Of a DNA stretch of 64,000 bases, positions 55,929 through 64,000 are shown one piece after another. The translations under genes and the position numbers were made by a program. The notes beneath the pieces are model-generated. The model saw only the letters and a list, made by a program, of their open reading frames with translations. It searched no databases and had not been told where the DNA came from. This DNA comes from Silurus meridionalis (Eukaryota > Chordata > Actinopteri > Siluriformes > Siluridae), in the NCBI RefSeq assembly GCF_014805685.1, contig NC_060890.1, positions 17,957,000 through 18,020,999 on the forward strand, written 5' to 3'. How positions within the stretch are numbered: the first letter of the stretch is position 1; each line of letters begins with the position of its first letter.

Positions 55929-58900
55929 ATGCTAGTTTTTGTCGTGGCTAGTCTATCATAAACACATCATCAGCTAATCTAACTAGCTAACGCCGTTAAA
56001 GGCGCAGAAATGGACCAGTGCGTCTGTCTGTAAATTCACTTTTCATCATCATGGAAAGGGTTTTTGTTCGAAGGATGGCCAGTGTGGGGGTTTTGATTTA
56101 TACCGATATATTATTTAGTAACGTTCACCATTTTCATTACTAATGAGTCCTCACGGCATGCTAGCTAACTAGCATTTATAGCTCAGCTTATCGCTAACAT
56201 TAAACACCGTTTAGCATTATCCGTTTTAGTAAATCATCGTGAGCAAAAGATTAAGACAGATTCACATGGAAAGACGATGTAAACTGTGTTAACTTTGCGT
56301 TAAAAAAAACTCATTTATGGACTACGATTTCCCTCCTCATTGTTTAATATAATTAGCTGGAGTGATTAGCCGCGGCGTGCCGGTGAATCCGACATTGTTT
56401 CATGGCGGCGTTAAATCGTGGCAAAGGCTAAACGCCCAAAGTCTTGATATTTGTGGAATACAGGTAGCTGAATTTGCATACATGCATGCCTGGGATTGAG
56501 TTTCTAGTTAAACTCATATCGTAAAAATGTCTTGCTTTCGGTTTGTCCTAGTGTATCGGAATGAGAAATGCAAGTCTGGGCTTTTTAACACTGAGGCCCT
56601 TACAGTCATTACACCTACACTAGGCACCATGCCTCAATACACACATGCTACTTACAAAATACTAACAATATTAACAAGTAATTCATTCATACTTTCTCAC
56701 ACTATTCCTGAATGCAGCTGTACCTACTGGGTGGCTTAACATCTTCATAGTGTGCTTTAGGGATGTGTACATTAGTTGTGTCATCAATACATTTCTTTTT
56801 ATGGTGATGTCTGTCATAACACACGTGTGCAAATAAGACAAGACCTGTCCTAAAGCTCAAGACCATCAGGACAGATTAATAACACAAGATTGCACAGTGC
56901 TGCTTTGCTTTCTGTCCTCAATCCAAATTTGGAGGTGTGATTGCTAAATATCTAGTCAGTAGAGCATTCCACACTACTATTTACACTATGTGTGCTCAAA
57001 ACTATTTTGACACCTGGCCGTTACCACAAAGTTGCCAACCTTTTAAAATAAAATTGCTGTGAATTACAATTTCCATTCACTGGAACTAAAGTAGACCCAA
57101 ACCGGTTCCATCATGACGATGCCTCTGTGCATGAAGCAAGCTTTTCGAAAGTTTGTATGGAAGAACTGGAGGAACCTCAGCTGCACTGTACAACTTTAGA
57201 AATGAACTGGAACAATGAATGCATCCCAGATCTCTTTATAACACACCCCTGCCCTCACTGACATCGCTATTGCTCTTGTGGCAGAATGAGCACAAATCAG
57301 CATAACACACTGCAAAATTGTGTGCAAAGGGGGGGATTCATTATAACAGCAAAGGAGTCTTAAATGGGAAATTTAACAAGGACTTCCGGGTGTGATTGGT
57401 TAGGTGTCCACAAACTTTTGCGCACACTGTGTAAAGATGGCAGGAACATTGATTGTAGGTCTCTCTGTTCAAGGGGGTCTGCCACATGCTGTAAATGTAG
57501 TTGTATTTGGACATATACAAACATTTCAATTTCATTATGCTGTTGGAAACCCTATGGCTGGTATATTCTGTAGCAATATAAAACAAATATTTTATTATGG
57601 GTAAGCATGTCAACTGAGTTTGTGTAATCCATTGAAAGGAAATGTTATTGTCTAAGAACATTTTATTGTAGCCTTTCCTCTCTAAGTACTAGCTGATTTG
57701 ACCATTATATGTTTTGAAACCACACAAGAATGAAAAATCTTATTTCTTGTTGCAGACTATGTCTTTTTTGAGAATTCTTCAAGCAATCCGTACCTGATTC
57801 GGAGAATAGAAGAGCTGAACAAGGTACAGTCCCGAGGTATAAGGGAGTGCTGTGGGTTATTTTTCATGCACGAGTAGTGGAATCTACAGGGGAAAGCTCA
57901 AATCTTCACATTGGTAGTCATTTGTAAAAATGCTCACATATTTCACATGGAATATTTAAATAGTTTTAAAAGGATTCAGGTGATGGAGTCACACTGGGAT
58001 CCTGCATGGAAGCTTACAAAACTTTCAGTCCCCGTCGCTAATGGTCACAGTGAACTTCAGTGCATTTAGTTGTGGATGTGTTAGAATAAAACGTGTAGAA
58101 TTTTTTTTTTTAGAAGCAGCCTTATAAAAGAGAGCCAGATGCAACTCTTGTTTTCCCTTTCACTTGTTAAACATAAAAAAATAAAATAAATAGACCCCAT
58201 GACTCATATATTCCTACCCTTTATTATTTTCTGATCCACAGTACTCTTGGCCTGTTTAAAATACGACTCAAACACATGCCGATCCAATTCTGAGTCTCGT
58301 CCGATTTGTTTGCTGTGGTGAGTTTATGTGTCAGGGATGTGCATGGACGTAGTTTAAAAAGTGTCTTCGAGTCAAACTGATTATGTTGAACAGGTTTCAT
58401 ATTAGATCCTGATAAGATAAATTTCTTCCAATCTCTGTTCATGTTTGTTTCTGATGCGGGCGTAATATAATATTTGGTGACAGGTGTTAAATGTACTGTT
58501 CCCGTGGCAACGAAAAAGGTTAAAGAGGTGTGCACCTGTGCCATCTGTAGCCGGTTGTCTGCAATATAATTATTCTTTTTTTCTCAGTATACTTTAATAG
58601 AATTGCAACGATAAAGGAATAGAACAGCAGAGCCCAGTTCACATGACATGGAAAACAAAATACGTAGACCCCTTCTTAACCCTACTTTTATTTATTATAA
58701 TTTAAGAGAGGTCTGTCAGTGCGGTCAGTGTAGTGTAAAGGAACATTAAGAATTGATTAACTCTCTTTAGTAGGAAATATAGAATTGGAGCTTCTGGCTC
58801 AAAATTGGATGTGTGCTGATATGTTGAGTTGAAATATGTTTACAGTAATAAGATAAGAAGATGTGATGTGCCTTGATGTGACTTTTCTTGTTCAAATATC

Positions 58901-61900
58901 CAGATTTAATGAGGTGATCATACTGTCCAATTCTGCATCCTTTTGAATAACATCCATCATTTTTGGTAGACCAAAGGGTGTCAGGAAATTATAAAGTGAG
59001 GGGTTGTTCTCATTAATGAACAAGTGCAATAATAAAACAAACAAGAATCGGCTCAACCTTGACTGTTCTCTCGTAGGAAATCAAAAGTGTGAAGACCGAG
59101 ATATATATATATAATTACACACACACTAGTCTATTGGTAATGACCCAATTTTTTTTTTTTCAACGAACTGCTGTCATAGTGCAAAAACGCTAGACGTGCT
59201 TTGGTAAAATAAAATAAAAAAAAAAAATTCAAATCATAAAATTGCTTTATTGTGCTTCACTAGAGCGAGTCCTCCAATGGTTGGTTCTGTGAAACTTGTT
59301 AATAAGGTGACAGCATGGCTTATTATCCAACTTCATTATCCAATAGGAACCCAGAGTCTATCTCTCCAACTTGTGCTATCAGCAGTCTTGAACTGGTTTT
59401 TTTTTCTTCCATGCTTTTTTCCTATGTCTGTCTTCATTAATCTGTTGGGGACAGGAAAGTGTGGTTCAAGTGTGAAACCGTAAGCCACCATTGATCATGC
59501 GTGTCATTCCTTACAGACGGCGAGCGGCAATGTGGAGGCGAAGGTGGTGTGTTTCTACAGGAGAAGGGACATCTCACAGAGCCTCATCCAGCTGGCAGAC
59601 AAGCATGCGAGTGAGTGAGGTTGTGAGAGACTGTGCTGCTTTGTGTTGATGGCTGAAAAATGTGTTTTAATTAGGCCATGTTTTACTAAAAACAAAAGCC
59701 CATCCATGCACATCCTGTGTGTGTGTGTGTGTGTGTGTGTTTGTTTATGTGAGTTAAAGATACCCCTGTGTGTCATAAAGGTGTCCTGTGATCTTTAGAG
59801 AGCTGCAGATTTCACACAGCCATAAATGTATGATGCTCTACCCTAATCCAGTGTGTCTTAGGAATGCTTAACTAATTGATATTGACACGCCAGTGTGAGG
59901 GTTTGCCATTTTCAGGAATGTTTAATTAAGATATTTTGCAGAAGAATAGGACTGCATGACATGCCATTTTCTAATCATTAATGGCTTTGCAGTACTAATA
60001 TAGAAGAATCTTCCCAGATGGATATAAGCATGAAACATTTTATTAAGGCTCTGTGAGCAAATTGTCTGATCTCGAAATATCCTCATAGAGTTTCTGTGGG
60101 TTATTTGATAAATCGTGGACTTTGTGTGATAACGGTGCAAATTCTTCCAATCTTTAACACAGACTCATCACAGGTTGCTTGGTGTAGTAGTAAAATTGTG
60201 GTATGTTTGCTTTGTTTATGCTGTGCAGCTCTTTGGAGAATGTTAACTGGGCTAGGTTTGTCCGTTCTGGAAGACATCACTTTGAGCATTGATAAATGTT
60301 GCTGAAATGCTTTTGCTAATACCTTTTTCCTCCAGTGAGTTTGATTCATAATGCAGTGCTCTCAGCAATAGTGTCTTGACTTACATTTCACTATCTGATA
60401 ATTTATATAACAACAGTAAATGACGATATGTTGCAGCAGTTACTTAGTACTCTGATTAATGGGCATCTGTTTCTTTTCTATTAATTTATTAAACTTTTAA
60501 AAACGTTTGAAAACTTATTCAGTATCCAGTGCATTAGTTTTAACATTGACAGGTTGTGTATGTGTGTGTGTGTGTGTTTGTTTGTCTGTATGCACATACT
60601 GCATTTCTGATCATTTATGTGAGTACCTTTTTTGTCACAGCTGCACTTGGCTTGTTCTAATAGTCTGTGTGTGTGTGTGCAATGCTTGTGTGAGAGCAGA
60701 AGACTTGGAAGAAGAGAAGGAGATGCCTACAGAGCCAGATCTTAGTGAGAAGCAGAAACACCAGCTCCGACACAGAGAGCTTTTTCTGTCTCGCCAGTAT
60801 GAATCGCTCCCTGCCACACACATCAGGTAAACACACACAGACTTGTTACCAGAAACTACATGCATAGTCACTGTAACGCATACATAGAGTGGTTATTACC
60901 ACATAGACCAGGTTTATAAAACATGAAGGTTTTGGGTAGATGCTCACACAGATGTCTGCTTTTACATTAGTGTCACATTAACTAAAACAGATTTGACCAG
61001 GGAATGAGTATAACCTTGTGAATGCTTATGTGAAAAACTGAACTTTCTGTGATCAGTTAATTCACACTAAAGGCTCATCTGAAATGTTTGTATTTTCTGT
61101 TTTCTATCAAGTGATTCAAGTATTGAAACATTTTAAATAGTTTACATGCTTATTTACAATCCCAGAATGATGGTTGCTTCACATAATATATTTTAGAAAT
61201 TAGTTTTTTTGGCATGACACATTCTTTTACAGGAAGCACTAAACTGGCCATGCCAGTGTGAGCTACAACCATTTACATTTACGGTTATTATGGTTACAGT
61301 TATCTCAATTATACAGCTGAGCAGTTGAGGGTTAAGAGCCTTGCTCAAGGGCCCATATGTGGGAGCTTGGCGGTACTGGGATCTGAGCTCTCATTCTTCT
61401 AAACCAACATTTGAATCACTATTAAGGTTTATACATATATTAAAAAAATAACATTTATTATATTTATACTACAATATGGTTGAAGTATAACTATTTGATC
61501 AAACCTGTTATATTTATATTTGTTGAAAAACTATTATACAATGATCATGTCACTGTGTGTGATGCAAACATGCTGGAAAAGGAGCCTGATAGAATTCTAT
61601 AAAAAAACTGATTTTTGTTTTTCATTGAAAGTTTATATCATATTGTACCACTTAAGGAAAGTAAACAAATGAATAAGCTATTTTTTTAAATGGATACTTT
61701 TCGAGATTTTTGATGGAAAACATGGTATCAACATTTCTCATCCAATTGGAGACAAAAAGCACTGGATGAATTTATAGTTTGAATTGCACTTATTTTTGTG
61801 GCACTTATTTTGTGATATTTCTGTGGCAATATTCTTATGAAACCCTTGGATGGCCTGTCTTTTGGATGGAAATCTGCGAAAGAAGGGCCACAATTCCTAG

Positions 61901-62913
61901 CACACATCAACACTCAATCCTGCTGAGACTCTTGTGATAAATTCATTAGCAGCATGAAGCTGCACCTAAATTTTAATTAAGAGTGAGCTTGGTAGGGTTT
62001 GCCAACACCTGCTATGTGCTCAAAGTGTGTGCTGTTTCTTAAATAAAAAGAGTATTTTTAGACTGTATTGTTCTGAACATTGAGGCATCAAGAGTTCACC
62101 AAACAAAGTGATATGGTTGCGTGTGTGTATATTATATTATCTATTATATAAATATACATGAAGGGAAGAACTCTTGGAGTCCTGGGCTTTTTGTTAGGAT
62201 TCTACTGATATTATCATCATTATCAGTCGTTATTTTGGCTATGTGATAATTCACTGATAATTTTAATATCTTAATATATTAGAAGTTGTCATATCTTTCA
62301 GGATTTGCTACTATTGCTCAAATTCTAGTTATTCCTGTGTCGGCCTAATTGTAATAATTTGCTAAACTTGTGTACAAAATTCAGTTTAAATAAGGATTTG
62401 AGAGAAGCTGAACTGAAAGCCTAACATGCAAAGTTATTGTCCTCCACTTATGACTAATGTACTGCACCTAGAATTTCTTTTGTTATCTTCACCTGTATGT
62501 AAATGAATCATATTAGAGAGAAGACAGCTTCTGAATGATCTCATATGGCACTCATAAGTCCAAGCCCAAACCGTATAATGGCTGCAGTTTTCTGTAATGC
62601 CGGTTTACTTATTTTAAATGGGTTCCCACTTGGAACCGGTTGTGGTGTGTCTCCCTATCACATGTTCACCCAGATTAGGAAGAATGAAAGCCTGTGTAAT
62701 TGCTCCTGTACTATTTGGGGGGAAAAACGCATGCTTCTTTACAACCTCCATCCTTCTACCAGAGCGAATTTTTCCCTCTAATTTCCCTTTTTTCTCACCT
62801 CAACGCACATTTCTCCTCTTTTCTCACTTTCTTTTCATTTACACTTTTTTTTCTGTAATCTTGCACCTCATGTCACTTCCTCCTCCCCTGCTGTGCCAGG
62901 GTCTATGTGTAGG

Positions 62914-62954
<41 letters not shown>

Positions 62955-63903
62955 CTGATTCTGAAAGCGGCTTTGTGTCTGCTTGTTTTTTTAGGGGGAA
63001 GTGCAGCGTGGCCCTCCTGAATGAGACTGAATCAGTACTCTCCTATCTGGATAAAGAGGTACCCAAGTGTTGAATTTCTAGCTCTGCATTTTTACGCTAT
63101 TGTGAAAAGTGGCCTAAATCATAATTGAAATAAAAAAAATTTCAGCAAACCTCACCAATTTATATATTCTACATGTGACTACCACAATTAAAAATGTTAA
63201 CACATTTACTGGGATTTATGCATGTCTAGGTTTTTTTTATTTTTTTTTATAAGAATGTGATGGGTATGAGTTCATCTTTTCAACAATCACTTGCAATTTA
63301 TTTTAATTACTTAAACATTTTCAAGGATTTGTCATCATTTACGCAGTTCCCTGGTGGTCTAGTGGTTAGGATGCGCACAATTAGTCACAGAGGCGAGTAT
63401 AGTACAAATCATAAATTTGTCATAATCATAATGTGTTAGAGCATTTAAAAATTATGACTGCACTTTAGATTTGGTTTTAAGCCTGTTTGGAGTAACTGAC
63501 ATGGCTTGTTCATCCTTGGGTACAAGGAAAGTTTAACTTTGCTTGAAAGCTGGGGTTTAACAGCATCCTCATGTCACGTCAAGGAACTTTTTCCTTACAG
63601 TCATAATCTGTCGTTTGCTCATTACGAATCTGAATAAACATCTGGAGTTCTGTGAAGCTGCTTTGTGACAGTGTCTGTTGTAAAGATGCTATTTAAATAA
63701 AATTGAATTGAATTCAAAGATATCGTATTTTACATATTTTGTTCTATTTATTCATGATGTTTGTTTTTTTCTCTCTCTTTTACAGGATGCCTTTTTTTAC
63801 TCCTTGGTGTATGACCCAACGCAGAAGACCCTGCTAGCAGACAAAGGAGAGATTCGTGTGGGCCCCCGCTTTCAGGCTGACGTCCCTGATATGCTCCAAG
63901 AAG
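55690..63903 (+). CDS. mta3: MTA3, NuRD corepressor subunit, 5' part (6 coding exons; continues past the window)
   Basis: Exons are 55690-55717, 57756-57823, 59517-59610, 60700-60826, 62995-63058 and 63786-63903, with GT/AG introns and consistent phases (1, 0, 1, 2, 0, 1). The 166 codons correspond to the N-terminal BAH domain: [20 protein letters not shown], then [54 protein letters not shown] and [23 protein letters not shown]2, SANT and GATA-type zinc finger domains should follow beyond the right edge. MTA proteins scaffold HDAC1/2 in the nuclear NuRD complex. The reading ([17 protein letters not shown]) favours MTA3 over MTA1 and MTA2, and the KCNG3/COX7A2L neighbourhood supports this. 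Confidence 0.95.
55718..57755 (+). other. MTA3 intron 1
   Basis: Contains a long poly(A) run (55900-55926), a second YY1-like core and a degraded DNA transposon (56985-57431). The part up to about 56500 is CpG-containing and probably overlaps the promoter region. Confidence 0.7.
56985..57431 (+). mobile_element. Degraded fish DNA-transposon repeat, copy 4, in MTA3 intron 1
   Basis: The left end cactatgtgtgctcaaaact and the right end tccacaaacttttgcgcaca are inverted-repeat related, with TA on both sides. The interior keeps ccggttccatcatgacgatg cctctgtgcatgaagc, reading as a transposase catalytic stretch ([12 protein letters not shown]) in the sense direction. About a third of a normal Tc1-like length. 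Confidence 0.62.
57756..57823 (+). CDS. mta3: MTA3 coding exon 2
   Basis: [23 protein letters not shown]. The acceptor is gttgcag and the donor is aag|gtacag. Confidence 0.95.
57824..59516 (+). other. MTA3 intron 2
   Basis: AT-rich. The 106-codon antisense frame at 58224-58544 has no motif. Nothing else recognised. Confidence 0.7.
59517..59610 (+). CDS. mta3: MTA3 coding exon 3
   Basis: [20 protein letters not shown] to LADKHA plus one base. The acceptor is ccttacag and the donor is a|gtgagt. Confidence 0.95.
59611..60699 (+). other. MTA3 intron 3
   Basis: Short TG tracts (59717-59740, 60556-60578, 60667-60678). The last lies just upstream of the exon 4 acceptor and takes the place of a normal polypyrimidine tract. 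Confidence 0.7.
60700..60826 (+). CDS. mta3: MTA3 coding exon 4
   Basis: Completes Lys, then [20 protein letters not shown] to YESLPATHI and AG of Arg. The acceptor is gagcag and the donor is ag|gtaaac. The acidic EEEKE stretch differs from the human sequence. Confidence 0.94.
61272..61412 (-). mobile_element. tRNA-derived SINE, reverse, diverged
   Basis: Tail side tacatttacggttattatgg, body gttaagagccttgctcaagg gcccatatg, and head side with gggatctgagctctcattct. Confidence 0.6.
62919..62951. repeat. (GT)n microsatellite
   Basis: About 33 bp of GT, 44 bp before MTA3 coding exon 5. Confidence 0.93.
62995..63058 (+). CDS. mta3: MTA3 coding exon 5
   Basis: [21 protein letters not shown]. The acceptor is tttttag and the donor is gag|gtaccc. 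Confidence 0.95.
63346..63375 (+). mobile_element. Truncated tRNA-Glu-type SINE head
   Basis: gttccctggtggtctagtgg ttaggatgcg is the same as the head of the SINEs at 9626 and 31276. No body, B box or tail follows. It is too short to be a tRNA gene. Confidence 0.6.
63655..63716 (+). mobile_element. Fish retroposon 3' tail
   Basis: gaagctgctttgtgacagtg tctg...taaataaaattgaattgaa matches a very common fish LINE/SINE 3' end. The reverse counterpart is near 14790-14920. Confidence 0.5.
63786..63903 (+). CDS. mta3: MTA3 coding exon 6
   Basis: [20 protein letters not shown] to DVPDMLQE plus one base. The acceptor is tttacag and the donor is g|gtgatg. The next exon is outside the window. Confidence 0.93.
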
Positions 63904-64000
63904 GTGATGATAAATCACTAATGTATTTATCTATTTTCTGATAAATACGTTATTACAAGTCTTTGTCACATTTACTGTACATTACAGTAAAATTTATTTT

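Larger units (their letters stand above)
60827..62994 (+). other. MTA3 intron 4
   Basis: Contains a reverse SINE (61272-61412) and a (GT)n tract (62919-62951) shortly before the exon 5 acceptor. No other feature. Confidence 0.7.
63059..63785 (+). other. MTA3 intron 5
   Basis: Carries a truncated tRNA-Glu-type SINE head (63346-63375) and a LINE/SINE tail (63655-63716). Otherwise AT-rich. Confidence 0.7.

Noticed and set aside
63346..63375. Third full copy of the tRNA-Glu SINE
   Set aside because: Only the first 30 bp of the head match; B box, body and tail are absent.

Overview
The window is nuclear DNA from a ray-finned fish. It is AT-rich and holds compact vertebrate exons with GT/AG introns, very dense microsatellites, Tc1-like transposons, tRNA-derived SINEs and an RTE-type LINE. 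A catfish or related ostariophysan is my guess from the repeat types; that is inference only.

Four protein-coding genes can be read exon by exon. RHOQ (TC10, Rho-family GTPase) is complete on the minus strand: 5 coding exons, 325-14413, 205 aa. COX7A2L (SCAF1, the respiratory supercomplex factor) is complete on the minus strand: 3 coding exons, 42644-44169, 115 aa. KCNG3 (Kv6.3, a silent voltage-gated K+ channel subunit) is complete on the minus strand: 2 coding exons, 48464-52320, 424 aa. MTA3 (NuRD corepressor subunit) is on the plus strand from 55690 and runs off the right edge after coding exon 6, with 166 codons present. COX7A2L-KCNG3-MTA3 has the order and orientation of human 2p21, with KCNG3 and MTA3 head to head about 3.4 kb apart. 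RHOQ next to COX7A2L is a fish-side arrangement, because the human genes lie megabases apart. The genes do unrelated jobs (membrane traffic, respiration, excitability, chromatin). They share synteny, not a pathway.

The 28 kb between RHOQ and COX7A2L is a repeat-filled intergenic region. It holds a 3.0 kb RTE-like LINE with a 17-bp target-site duplication, inserted into an older SINE. It also holds two Tc1-like elements with long IR/DR ends, one carrying a nested SINE, plus several degraded DNA transposons and microsatellites. One open frame of about 130 codons (26604-26996, minus) remains unidentified.

The most informative structure is in the repeats. A tRNA-Glu-headed SINE (9626-9855, 31276-31499) appears to be built from the first ~125 bp and the last ~40 bp of the same LINE that sits at 17820-20817, joined at a CGGAT microhomology. 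I saw no bacterial-type system, CRISPR array or gene cluster.
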